In this document: positions 1 through 7,334 of the stretch, in pieces
Numbering within the stretch: position 1 is the first letter of the stretch
Layout: each line of letters opens with the position of its first letter
Notes under the pieces: model-generated
What the model was told of the DNA's origin: nothing
Seen by the model: the letters and a program-made list of their open reading frames with translations, nothing else
The model's database searches: none
Origin: an uncultured Collinsella sp.
GTDB taxonomy: Bacteria; Actinomycetota; Coriobacteriia; Coriobacteriales; Coriobacteriaceae
Reading direction: 5' to 3'
Length of the DNA: 15,553 nucleotides
NCBI GenBank assembly: GCA_900752425.1
Contig: CAADVE010000194.1
Location: 1-15,553, forward strand
Program-made: the position numbers and the translations under genes

Positions 1-2
1 TC

Positions 3-191
3 CAGATTCTAGGACGCCGGGCCGACTCGCTTCGGATGGGGCTCTACACCAACTTTCTCGACACTACCATTAAGGAACTCACTGAGCTTCTTATGAGATA
101 TGTTGAGACGTATGCGATTAAGCACGTGCTAAATCAGATCGGTTTTGTCGAACTGCTGCAAAAGATGACAGACGGTAGCTTATTTGAGTAA
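3..191 (+). CDS. C-terminal fragment of unrecognised protein (5' end outside window)
   Basis: An open frame enters from the left edge and runs 62 codons to a TAA at 189-191. The peptide is mostly helical and mildly basic, with stretches such as TIKELTELLMRYVETYAI and IGFVELLQKMTDG. I do not recognise a family or a catalytic motif. It is followed by a terminator hairpin at 284-312, which supports it as the real 3' end of a transcribed gene rather than a chance frame. The surrounding DNA is more AT-rich than the Pel operon, so it probably belongs to the same accessory segment as the toxin-antitoxin pair. The other two plus-strand frames are closed here by stops near positions 10 and 74. Confidence 0.5.
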   Translation, partial: QILGRRADSLRMGLYTNFLDTTIKELTELLMRYVETYAIKHVLNQIGFVELLQKMTDGSLFE

Positions 192-283
192 CCGGGTCAT
201 CGCTGGTGGTCGGGCCCGTAGACAAACATAGGATATCGACAAGAATAAAGTCAATTGCGGGGGAAGCCTTCGGGTGACACCTG

Positions 284-312
284 AAGAGGGCTGATGCGTC
301 GGCCCTCTTTTT
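284..312 (+). terminator. Rho-independent terminator after the left-edge gene
   Basis: An 8-bp perfect stem (AAGAGGGC at 284-291 with GCCCTCTT at 302-309) encloses a 10-nt loop and leads into a T run at 308-312. A second small hairpin (CTTCGGG paired with CACCTGAAG, about 268-286) abuts it. It lies about 90 nt after the stop of the left-edge gene. Confidence 0.7.
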
Positions 313-490
313 GTTTGGATGTAAGATTCGGCCTACCAAAAGTTACATTTCAATTGGGAAAAGGCAAAATTACCCGTGGGTTTTTGCTCGCATGTAACTG
401 TACTGACGCATGTTACCCGGCTAGAGCTCGGCTCGCAGACATGTCGATGCCCTTGCGGTGAGGTGTGTGGCAGTTGAGGTATCCTTATCG

Positions 491-527
491 AAATAAAAAA
501 CGATGGTCCGCTGAGGGCCATCGTTTT
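491..527 (-). terminator. Terminator for the minus-strand higBA transcript
   Basis: Arms 497-509 and 515-527 form a 13-bp stem with one T-G pair and the 5-nt loop GCTGA. Read on the minus strand, the stem is followed by TTTTTTATTT (500 down to 491), a classic U-tract. On the plus strand only TTTT follows, so it mainly serves minus-strand transcripts. It lies about 210 nt downstream of the antitoxin stop codon. Confidence 0.75.
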
Positions 528-736
528 GCAAGGGGGTTCCTTCCCAACGGAGGGCATCCCCTATTTTTATTTGGATGGACATCTCATTACGTTCGCGATT
601 GCTGGATGTTGTCGCTGATGCCGCCATTATTTCGGAAGTGCGGGGAAAATCGGAAACCTCTGAGCAAAACCCATTTTTTTACAACAAAACGGCAGGTCGC
701 AGATGCTCAAAAAAGGGGTCTGGCCGGCCGTTTGTT

Positions 737-1825
737 TTAGATCTTAAAAGGAATTGTCATGTCTTTAAGGAGGTCATTGCACCAGCTGTAGTCGAGCATC
801 CTCTTTCGGTGCATCAGATTTACCACAACTCCCGGGCAATCTCCTCTATCCTGAGCGATACGCTGGATTTTTGTCGAGGTCTTGCAGTCATGATAGGGCG
901 AGAGACCCTCTGGTCCCATAAGAACCTCTCTCGCAAAGGCGTTGGCGCGCTTCTCGGATTCGCTCTTTGAACTTTGCCCTTCGTTGATGTAGCTAAGAGT
1001 GATTCCAACGTTCCCGTCATTTAGAATGTGCCCGATTTCGTGGAACAGAGTCCAAATGATAAAACCGTCTTTTTTGCGTCTGCCCGTCATCTGGATTACG
1101 GGTCTTCCGTCTTTGGTCCAACGCGTTATTCCATGTAGAGGAAATTGTTCAGGAGCTGAAATGAACTGGAGCGTGACGCCGCATTGTTCAAGTTGGAGTG
1201 CTATGTCCGTTAAGGTCATATCGTCTATCGTTGCCGCGCGCTGTCTTAATGAACTCAAAGAGGCTCTGAGCAATGTCTCGTTGTATGCTTTGGCTCCATT
1301 GGTTGTTGGCGTTTCGGCGCTTTCACCTAGCGAAATCCAAGCCATCATGCTTGCGGGGTCAACGGGTTTACCTGACTCTTTTAACGTCGCAATGGAGGAG
1401 AAGACGCAATCGACGCCTTTCGCATAGGCATCCATGCTGCCGTAACCAACAACATTCAAAAAATCTGATACGAGTTTGCCGGGGTTTCTTTTGGTGGCGG
1501 TAGTAAGCCCTTTGTCGCGAAGAAACTTTCCTAACGGCGGGGTGATGATGTCGGCGGAGCTTGCCATTTTTAGTTCATCTTCGAGCCTAGCAAGATCTTC
1601 ACGGTACTTTGCCTCAAAGCGAATCCAGCTATCTCGGGGAATAGAGGTGACTCTTTCAAGCTTAATGGCGGTGTCCTGCGAGATGGGCTGCGCACCCTTT
1701 AGTATCCCGTTAACCGTTTTGCGGGAGATGCCAAGTCGGTCGGCAAGGGCCTGCTGCGTCATCTGCTCGTCATCTAGCCATTCTTGTAAATACATGCCAG
1801 GTGCAACCGCATAGTTGGTTCCCAT
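737..1825 (-). CDS. higA: HigA-type antitoxin fused to ImmA/IrrE-like metallopeptidase domain
   Basis: This 362-residue protein has two parts. Residues about 5-80 form a HigA/Xre helix-turn-helix (motif QQALADRLGISRKTVNGIL), the DNA-binding antitoxin part that should repress the operon and neutralise the toxin. The C-terminal half carries an ImmA/IrrE-type zinc peptidase signature: HEIGH at residues 262-266 and a downstream EKRANAFA helix (E291) that would give the third metal ligand. Classical HigA is only about 100 residues, so this is the long fused form known in many actinobacteria and Firmicutes. The start ATG at 1823-1825 has AAAGGAAG upstream and lies 21 nt after the toxin stop, so the two genes are co-transcribed toxin first. 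It ends in TAA. Whether the peptidase domain cleaves anything, for example its own HTH under stress, cannot be seen; the metal motif is intact. The antitoxin and fusion call is firm. Confidence 0.88.
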   Translation of the reverse strand: MGTNYAVAPGMYLQEWLDDEQMTQQALADRLGISRKTVNGILKGAQPISQDTAIKLERVTSIPRDSWIRFEAKYREDLARLEDELKMASSADIITPPLGKFLRDKGLTTATKRNPGKLVSDFLNVVGYGSMDAYAKGVDCVFSSIATLKESGKPVDPASMMAWISLGESAETPTTNGAKAYNETLLRASLSSLRQRAATIDDMTLTDIALQLEQCGVTLQFISAPEQFPLHGITRWTKDGRPVIQMTGRRKKDGFIIWTLFHEIGHILNDGNVGITLSYINEGQSSKSESEKRANAFAREVLMGPEGLSPYHDCKTSTKIQRIAQDRGDCPGVVVNLMHRKRMLDYSWCNDLLKDMTIPFKI

Positions 1826-1846
1826 TGTTCTGCTTCCTTTATGTGC

Positions 1847-2179
1847 CTAGTGATAGTCTTCAATTGATAGAACTTTTACTGAGGATTCTTCGTCCGTTGT
1901 TTTTTCGACCTTAGTTACTTTCATACATCCGTTAATCGGCTCGACAATCATTCGATAATTCTTGTTTAGTTTTCCCGCCCATTGACCCTCTCTATCACCG
2001 CAAAGCTGATGCCATCTTCCGCACGGGTCTAGATTCTTTAGATCCTCCATCGAGCTGGCTGTCTCTAATGCGTTGTGTCGGAGCTTTACACCCCTTACGA
2101 TGTCGGACCTAAATTTCTTGCACTTCTTTTCGTCGGTACATATTTCCTCGAGCCTTTTGTTGGCGTAGCGTATTTTCAT
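1847..2179 (-). CDS. higB: HigB-like RelE/ParE-family toxin
   Basis: This is a small basic protein of 110 residues, starting at the ATG at 2177-2179. An upstream in-frame TTG at 2191 would add four residues but lies inside an operator palindrome, so I prefer the ATG. The sequence shows the HigB pattern of the RelE/ParE superfamily: an N-terminal KKFRSDIVRGVKLRHNAL helix, then HQLCGDREGQWAGKLNKNYR, which matches the family's conserved L-x-G-x-R-x-G-x-W ... N-(Y/W)-R strand region, then a final beta strand. Such toxins are ribosome-dependent mRNA endonucleases. It is the first gene of the pair, with the antitoxin 21 nt downstream, which is the usual higBA order. The ribosome binding site is weak (AGGA directly before the ATG). 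Activity is inferred from the family. Confidence 0.85.
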   Translation of the reverse strand: MKIRYANKRLEEICTDEKKCKKFRSDIVRGVKLRHNALETASSMEDLKNLDPCGRWHQLCGDREGQWAGKLNKNYRMIVEPINGCMKVTKVEKTTDEESSVKVLSIEDYH

Positions 2180-2182
2180 TCC

Positions 2183-2201
2183 TGTAACCAATCGCGTTAC
2201 A
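2183..2201. promoter_or_regulatory. Operator O1 of higBA (TGTAAC-N7-GTTACA)
   Basis: The perfect palindrome TGTAACCAATCGCGTTACA has 6-bp arms and a 7-bp spacer. It lies 4 bp upstream of the toxin ATG, so it would fall inside the 5' leader and cover the ribosome-binding region on DNA. It is the likely HigA binding site nearest the gene. Confidence 0.75.
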
Positions 2202-2218
2202 TCATATTGTTCGTGTTC

Positions 2219-2227
2219 ATCATATCA
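2219..2227 (-). promoter_or_regulatory. Extended -10 element of the higBA promoter
   Basis: The minus strand reads TGATATGAT here, an extended -10 (TG-n-TATGAT) between the two operator palindromes. Transcription would start near 2212, giving a short leader of about 33 nt before the toxin ATG. No clear -35 is visible, as is common for extended -10 promoters. The placement between two operators supports autoregulation. Confidence 0.5.
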
Positions 2228-2246
2228 TGTAACCGATTGTGTTACA
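2228..2246. promoter_or_regulatory. Operator O2 of higBA (TGTAAC-N7-GTTACA)
   Basis: This second copy has identical arms. Its spacer, CGATTGT, read on the other strand shares CAATCG with the O1 spacer. Centre-to-centre distance to O1 is 45 bp. It covers the region just upstream of the minus-strand -10 element, so binding would block RNA polymerase. Confidence 0.75.
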
Positions 2247-2353
2247 CGTAAATTCTGCATTGGATTGGATCTGTTTCGTTTTGCGAGTTCGCTATCGACC
2301 TCTGGGCTTCTAAAAAAGTTCTTAAAACAGCCTTAAAGGCGCTCCAGCTCGCG

Positions 2354-2410
2354 TTGACAGCGTAAAATACGCATGTTTGACTATGAACAGAGTGGATTTT
2401 AGGGGAGGGG
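2354..2410 (+). promoter_or_regulatory. Putative Pel operon promoter region and ribosome binding site
   Basis: A consensus -35 hexamer TTGACA lies at 2354-2359. It is followed by the small inverted repeat GCGTA-AAA-TACGC (2360-2372) and weak -10 candidates (ACTATG/TATGAA around 2380-2387) at non-ideal spacing. The ribosome binding site AGGGGAGGGG (2401-2410) sits 6 nt before the pelD ATG. The poor -10 and the inverted repeat in the spacer suggest a regulated promoter, but this is inference. Confidence 0.4.
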
Positions 2411-2416
2411 TGCGCC

Positions 2417-4555
2417 ATGGAGGTGCTGGTTGTTGGCAACACCGCATATGTTGACGATGACTTTTGTGCCAAGGCGTTCCCCGAGGACCATGTGCAGGTC
2501 GTAGCCGCGCAGGACACGCGCCGCGACGAGTCATCGCCCCATGCCTCGTGGAAAGAGCTTCTGCAACACCTGGATCAGGCCTACGAGTTCGAACGCGTGG
2601 TCTACCTGTCTAATTACCTTACCCCACATACCGATACCGTGGGCGATATCGAGCTGCTGCGCACGGTCTTTCGTGCGTGCGCGGGTCGCCGGGTCCAACT
2701 GCTGTATGTAGCGGGGCCCGCGGGTGCCGAGGGCGCCGCCGATGCCGCGGGGCGAACGGGCAAGGGCATTATCGCGCACGCAGCCAACGACCTGTGCCGC
2801 TACTACGCTGCTCGCGAGGGCGTTCAGACCAAGATCCTGCGCGTGCCGTTCCTGTATACCGCGTCTGCCGCGCTGGAGGACCCGTTTTTGGTGCCGCTGT
2901 TCGACGCGTGCTCAACCGGATCGGTCGCTCTGCAGGGCGCGCAGGATGCGGCGTTTCCCCTGCTGTGTGCCGAGGAGCTTGCGGTGCTGGTACGCCGTAT
3001 CTTCGACAGCTGGGATGGTAACTTTGAGATGCTCGACGTTGCCGATACCTTCCATCACACGTCAGGTGAGGTTGGCGACGCCCTCAAGGCACTGTTCCCT
3101 GGCCTTGCCGTTGCCTATGGCGATTCTGCCGGCTACACCCTGCCCGCCAGCGACGTCGCTCGCGTGCGTTATGGCTGGTTTCAGCGCTACGACTTGCTGC
3201 GCGATCTTTCGACCATTCAAGCGCGTTGGGATGCTGGCCGCGCAAAGAAGGTCAACCCCTTGCGCGCCGCCATCGACCGCATCCAAATGCGCACGCTGCC
3301 TATTAAATGCCTGGAGACGGCAGCTGCCTGGGTTCTGTTCGAGGTGCTGGAGCATCTGTTCTCCCAATCGGCCCAGCTCAACGTGCCCGATTATCGCTTG
3401 CTCTACGTGGTGCTCATTGGCACGCTGTATGGCTTGGACTTTGGCTTGGTTGCGGCGCTGCTGGCGTCGGTTGGTTTGGCCGCGAGCTACTTTACCCAAT
3501 ACGGCTATACCTTTCAGGGCCTGTTCTACGAGCCGTCCAACTGGCTGCCGTTTATTGCGTACTTTGTGGTGGGTGCCGTGTGCGGCTATGTGCAGCTGCG
3601 CAACAGCGAAGCCATTAGGGCGGAGCGCGATCAAAACGAACTCGTACGCAACCGCAATACGTTCCTTACGCAGCTCTACCACGATGCGATCGAGGACAAG
3701 CGCGCGTACAGGCGCCAGATCGTGGGTCGTCACGACAGCTTTGGTAAGATCTTTGCCGTGACGCAGGAGCTCGACGTGCTCAACCCGCGCGATATCTATC
3801 GCAAGTGCTGCGAGCTTCTGGGCGAGATCCTCGAGAACGATTCGGTGGCGATCTACCATGTTTCGGGTGGGGCATTTGCACGCCTGGTGGCAGCAAGTCC
3901 CGCGATTGCCGAAGATGCCGCACGCTCGCTCACGCTTGAGCAGCTTGCACCTCTTTTGGGCGACGGGGGTCGTTCGAACCTGTGGGTGAACCGCGAGCTG
4001 ACGCCTGGGCTTCCCATGTTTGGATACACGATCGTGCGCGAAGGGGCACCCGCCGTGTTGATCTTTGTGCGTAGTGCGGCCGAAAACCAAATGACCCTCT
4101 ATTATCAAAACCTGTTCCGCATCTTGTGCGGCCTGGTCGAAAGCGCGCTGGGCCGTGCCTTTGACTATGAGGCGGTGGCGCAGGATAAACGCTGCGTTGA
4201 TGGCACTTGCGTGCTCAAGCAGGCCGCCTTTGGCCAAGAGCTCGCGGCGGAGCAGGCGCTGGCAGATAGCAAGATGGGGAGTTTTTTGCTCCTGCGCGTG
4301 GTACCGGGCATGGAGCCTGCCGGCGAGCTGGTGGGCGCAATTGGGTCGACAATCCGCGAGAGCGACGCGGCGGGCTTGGTCGACGGCGATGTGCTCTACC
4401 TGCTTATGCGCCAGGCAAAGGCGTGCGATCTGCCCATTATCCGCGAGCGCCTGAGCGCAAAGCATATTGCGGTGGAGCCCGTCGACGGCGAGGACATCGT
4501 GGCACTGTTGCAGCACATCTCTTACACCGGTGACGGTGAGGGGGGTGCCGCTTGA
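2417..4555 (+). CDS. pelD: PelD-like c-di-GMP receptor with N-terminal SDR/Rossmann-like domain
   Basis: This 712-residue protein is the first gene of the Pel operon. Residues 1 to about 270 resemble an NAD-dependent epimerase/dehydratase fold (opening MEVLVVGN, later YYAAREGVQTKILRVPFLY), but the glycine-rich loop is poor and the YxxxK catalytic pair lacks its Lys, so it may be non-catalytic. Residues about 298-393 form several hydrophobic membrane segments. A charged, coiled-coil-like linker follows (about 395-440), then a GAF-like domain (about 450-590) and a degenerate GGDEF domain. In the last, R647-E-S-D650 aligns with the RxxD inhibitory site and D656-G-D658 replaces GGDEF, so it should bind c-di-GMP but not make it. 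In P. aeruginosa and Bacillus cereus, PelD binds c-di-GMP through this site and activates polymerisation. The ATG has a strong ribosome binding site. Its stop overlaps the next start. Confidence 0.85.
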   Translation: MEVLVVGNTAYVDDDFCAKAFPEDHVQVVAAQDTRRDESSPHASWKELLQHLDQAYEFERVVYLSNYLTPHTDTVGDIELLRTVFRACAGRRVQLLYVAGPAGAEGAADAAGRTGKGIIAHAANDLCRYYAAREGVQTKILRVPFLYTASAALEDPFLVPLFDACSTGSVALQGAQDAAFPLLCAEELAVLVRRIFDSWDGNFEMLDVADTFHHTSGEVGDALKALFPGLAVAYGDSAGYTLPASDVARVRYGWFQRYDLLRDLSTIQARWDAGRAKKVNPLRAAIDRIQMRTLPIKCLETAAAWVLFEVLEHLFSQSAQLNVPDYRLLYVVLIGTLYGLDFGLVAALLASVGLAASYFTQYGYTFQGLFYEPSNWLPFIAYFVVGAVCGYVQLRNSEAIRAERDQNELVRNRNTFLTQLYHDAIEDKRAYRRQIVGRHDSFGKIFAVTQELDVLNPRDIYRKCCELLGEILENDSVAIYHVSGGAFARLVAASPAIAEDAARSLTLEQLAPLLGDGGRSNLWVNRELTPGLPMFGYTIVREGAPAVLIFVRSAAENQMTLYYQNLFRILCGLVESALGRAFDYEAVAQDKRCVDGTCVLKQAAFGQELAAEQALADSKMGSFLLLRVVPGMEPAGELVGAIGSTIRESDAAGLVDGDVLYLLMRQAKACDLPIIRERLSAKHIAVEPVDGEDIVALLQHISYTGDGEGGAA

Positions 4556-5457
4556 TCTCGCTTGTCGTTGCTGCCGTCTCGCTGCTGATTCATGCGCTGG
4601 TTTGCCTGATCTTGTGGACGCTCATGAAGCTGGGCCTGCTGCCGGTGCGCGGGCACATGCTGGCTGTGATAGTGCTGGTGCCGCTGTGGGGCCCGTTGCT
4701 GGTGGTTCTGCTATCGGTCCGCAGCGCGGTGTTTGGCGAGGGGCTGAAAGAGTCTGCGCTGGAGTCGCTGCGCTTTAACGACGACCTGCATCGCAGCATC
4801 CTGGTGCACGACCGTGACGCCGATGCGGGCGTGGTCCCGCTCGAGGAGGCGCTCATCGTCAACGACCCGGCATACCGGCGCCGCCTAATGCTCTCCATGC
4901 TCACCGAGGAGCCCGACGCGTATCTGGCGCAGCTGCAGGCGGCTAAGCTTAACGACGACGTTGAGGTGGCGCACTATGCCGCGACGGCGGTGGCGCAGAT
5001 CTCCAAGGAGTCCGACCTTAAACTGCAGCAGCTGGAGCGTGCCTTTAAGACGGACCCGAGCGCGCAAAACCTCAACGAATACTGCGATTTTCTTGGTGAA
5101 TACTTGGGCTCGGGCTTGGCTGAGGGGCGCGTGGCTCAGATTCAGCGCCAACAGTACGCGCGCCTGCTTGCGCGTCGCTGCGAGCGCGAGGACACCTTTG
5201 AGCTGCGCATTCGATACGCGACGGCGCTGGCCGATGTCGGACAGATCGACGAGGCGCAGGCCGTGACCGACCAGCTGGTGCTCGACGTGCCCGAGGAGCA
5301 GGAGGTTTGGATGCTTTGCCTGCGCCTGGCCGTGATGCGCCGCAACGGTGACGAGGTTCACCGTGTGATCGATGCGATTGACAAACAACATGTATATTTG
5401 AGCGCCGACAACCGCGAAAAGTTGGCGTTTTGGCGCGACGGGGAGGAGGCCAGATGA
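4552..5457 (+). CDS. pelE: PelE-like membrane protein with TPR-like repeats
   Basis: This 301-residue protein starts with two hydrophobic helices (residues about 2-22 and 34-56), followed by a helical-repeat region rich in Ala and Leu that looks like TPR/HEAT-type units (for example residues about 130-290). That matches PelE, the scaffold that bridges PelD and the glycosyltransferase in the inner-membrane Pel complex. The start is a TTG that overlaps the pelD stop (TTGA), with GAGGGGGG 6-7 nt upstream; the overlap and the ribosome binding site decide this start. Its 3' end overlaps the next ATG (ATGA). Sequence conservation in PelE is low, so the assignment rests mainly on architecture and position between pelD and pelA. 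Confidence 0.8.
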   Translation: MISLVVAAVSLLIHALVCLILWTLMKLGLLPVRGHMLAVIVLVPLWGPLLVVLLSVRSAVFGEGLKESALESLRFNDDLHRSILVHDRDADAGVVPLEEALIVNDPAYRRRLMLSMLTEEPDAYLAQLQAAKLNDDVEVAHYAATAVAQISKESDLKLQQLERAFKTDPSAQNLNEYCDFLGEYLGSGLAEGRVAQIQRQQYARLLARRCEREDTFELRIRYATALADVGQIDEAQAVTDQLVLDVPEEQEVWMLCLRLAVMRRNGDEVHRVIDAIDKQHVYLSADNREKLAFWRDGEEAR

Positions 5458-7334
5458 GCGTGGCGCAACATATCCGCGACCGTGCAGGGCGCTTTCGTTG
5501 GATGGGGCTCCTCGTGGTGTGGGCGGTCTTTACTGCCATGGCCGCCGTGCTGCTGGTGGAGCGTGCCGGCGTGCAGTACAGTGCGGGTCAGCATAAGCTG
5601 GGGATGCTTGCCGCCAACGATGCGGTGCCGGCCTCCTCGGCAATCTTTGGCCAAAAGCCCACGTGCCTGGTCATTACCGACTCGGACCAAGATAGCGTCG
5701 ACGACGTTAAAGATCAGTTCGACCAGATTTTGCTGGACATGAAGATTGCCCATCGCGATGTTGATATTGCCACCGACGGTGCGGACGCGATCCCATCGCT
5801 CACGTCGTTTGATCGCGTGATTGTGCTTATGCCCTCGCTTGACGGACTGGGTACGCATCTGACCGATCTGATGAATTGGGTGAGTGCGGGCGGCTCACTC
5901 ATGCTGGGCATGACGCCAGATAACTCGAACTACCTGCAGGCTATTGCTTCCAAGCTTGGGATCGAATCGGCCGGATATGACTATGCGACAGCCGAAAGTA
6001 TCGTTCCGAGTGAGGACTTTATGCTGGGCGGGGGAGAGCGCTACGAGCTCTCGGACCCCTTTGATTCGTCGCTTTCGGTTTCATTGCGCGAAACGGCGCA
6101 CGTCTGGGCAAAGACCGGTGACGCGGGCACGCCGCTCATTTGGTCTAACGATTGCGGCAGTGGTCACACCGTGGTGTGCAACATTGGCATCTACGACAAG
6201 GTCATGCGTGGGTTCTATGCTTCGGCCGTAAGCTTGCTGGGTGATGCCACGGCCTATCCAGTCATCAACAGCGCCGTGTTCTTTTTGGACGACTTTCCTA
6301 GTCCCGTGCCCTCGGGCGACGGCACCTACATCAAGCGCGACTACGGGCTTTCCATTGCCGACTTTTATACCAAGGTCTGGTGGCCCGATCTGCAAAAGCT
6401 CGCGCAAAAATACGGCATTCGCTATACCGGCGTGATGATCGAAACCTACGGGGCCGCGGCCACCCAGCCCGAGCCCGCGCGCCAAGCCGATACCACACAG
6501 TTCCGCTACTTTGGCGGCATGCTGCTGCAGATGGGCGGAGAGCTGGGCTTTCACGGCTACAACCATCAGCCTCTGGCACTCTGGGACACCGACTATGGCA
6601 CGCTGTACGACTACAAGACGTGGAAGAACAAGGAGACGCTCGTCGCATCGCTCAACGAACTTATCGCGTTTCAGGACGAGGTCCTGCCCAATGCTCATGG
6701 CTCGGTTTACGTGCCGCCGTCGAATATCCTTTCGGCCCGCGCGCGCAAGCTTATCGGTACCGATGCTCCGCGAATTAAGACCATTGCCAGTACGTATTTT
6801 GAGGATGGCACCGACCTGCCGTACGTGCAGGAGTTTGGCGTGGCGTGCGATGGCATTGTGGAGCAGCCACGTATTGTTTCGGGCGGCATGGTCGACGATT
6901 CCTATATGCGTCTGGCAGCCGTGTCCGAACTCAACATGCACTACGTGAGCACGCACTTTATGCATCCGGACGACCTTTTGGACCCCGATCGCGGAGCCAA
7001 GGAGGGCTGGGAGGTCTACAAGGGTGGCCTGACCGACTACCTGGAGTGGCTTACCAAATCCGCGCCCGATCTGTGTCGCCAGACCGGCTCGGAATGCTCG
7101 GGCGCCATCCAGCGCTTTTCGTCGGTGACGGTGGGCGTGGATACCAGCGCGGATGCCTGGACGCTCAGCCTGGGCAATTTCCACGACGAGGCGTGGCTCA
7201 TGTTCCGCGCCAACAATGGCGAGCCGGGTGCAGTCACGGGTGGCGAACTGACGCACCTTACGGGCAATCTGTATCTGCTCAAGGCAAATGATAAGACCGT
7301 GACGATCGAGCGCAAGGAGGGTGGCGACAAATGA
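5454..7334 (+). CDS. pelA: Membrane-anchored Pel polysaccharide deacetylase (PelA_DA, DUF2194-like)
   Basis: This protein has 626 residues. A single N-terminal membrane anchor (residues about 16-37, WMGLLVVWAVFTAMAAVLLV) puts the rest outside the cell. Residues about 65-260 form an alpha/beta domain (CLVITDSDQDSVDDV ...), followed by a carbohydrate-esterase deacetylase domain with FFLDDFPSP (D279, D280), GFHGYNH (H367, H371) and THFMHPDD (H501, H504). These form the Asp-His-His metal site and catalytic residues of CE4/PelA-like deacetylases. It should remove acetyl groups from GalNAc/GlcNAc units to give a cationic polymer. The glycoside-hydrolase half of Pseudomonas PelA is not evident, as in the Gram-positive PelA_DA form. 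I chose the ATG that overlaps the pelE stop (ATGA) and has GGGGAGGAGG upstream; a TTG 24 nt earlier is less likely. Confidence 0.85.
   Translation: MSVAQHIRDRAGRFRWMGLLVVWAVFTAMAAVLLVERAGVQYSAGQHKLGMLAANDAVPASSAIFGQKPTCLVITDSDQDSVDDVKDQFDQILLDMKIAHRDVDIATDGADAIPSLTSFDRVIVLMPSLDGLGTHLTDLMNWVSAGGSLMLGMTPDNSNYLQAIASKLGIESAGYDYATAESIVPSEDFMLGGGERYELSDPFDSSLSVSLRETAHVWAKTGDAGTPLIWSNDCGSGHTVVCNIGIYDKVMRGFYASAVSLLGDATAYPVINSAVFFLDDFPSPVPSGDGTYIKRDYGLSIADFYTKVWWPDLQKLAQKYGIRYTGVMIETYGAAATQPEPARQADTTQFRYFGGMLLQMGGELGFHGYNHQPLALWDTDYGTLYDYKTWKNKETLVASLNELIAFQDEVLPNAHGSVYVPPSNILSARARKLIGTDAPRIKTIASTYFEDGTDLPYVQEFGVACDGIVEQPRIVSGGMVDDSYMRLAAVSELNMHYVSTHFMHPDDLLDPDRGAKEGWEVYKGGLTDYLEWLTKSAPDLCRQTGSECSGAIQRFSSVTVGVDTSADAWTLSLGNFHDEAWLMFRANNGEPGAVTGGELTHLTGNLYLLKANDKTVTIERKEGGDK

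Larger units (their letters stand above)
192..736. other. Gene-poor intergenic stretch
   Basis: No convincing gene is seen between the left-edge gene and the convergent minus-strand toxin-antitoxin operon. Several frames are open for 60-130 codons on both strands, but they overlap each other, lack good ribosome binding sites and run through the terminator hairpins. The stretch holds the terminators at 284-312 and 491-527 and a loose TGTAAC-N13-GTTAC inverted repeat at 393-416 that resembles the half-sites of the toxin-antitoxin operators. Confidence 0.6.

Noticed and set aside
268..309. Riboswitch-like or attenuator hairpin pair before position 310
   Set aside because: The two hairpins share only 3 nt, so mutual exclusion is not convincing, and no gene lies directly downstream on the plus strand.
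421..627. Small minus-strand frame downstream of the antitoxin gene
   Set aside because: Its coding stretch is made of the terminator hairpin at 491-527, so it is more likely the transcript tail.
687..738. AAACGGC/GCCGTTT inverted repeat next to the antitoxin stop
   Set aside because: A 7-bp stem with a loop over 30 nt; its T run is on the plus strand and so is wrong for the minus-strand operon. The hairpin at 491-527 is a much better terminator.
575..970. Plus-strand open frame of 131 codons
   Set aside because: It overlaps the 3' end of the antitoxin-peptidase gene on the other strand, and the peptide shows no family features or ribosome binding site.
3062..4516. Long minus-strand open frame (about 484 codons) opposite pelD
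   Set aside because: It is a GC-rich antisense shadow: the plus frame has domains, a ribosome binding site and coupling; the minus frame reads as low-complexity His/Arg/Gln sequence with no motifs.
6081..7256. Minus-strand open frame of about 391 codons opposite pelA
   Set aside because: Antisense shadow of a gene with clear deacetylase motifs; no promoter or ribosome binding site seen.
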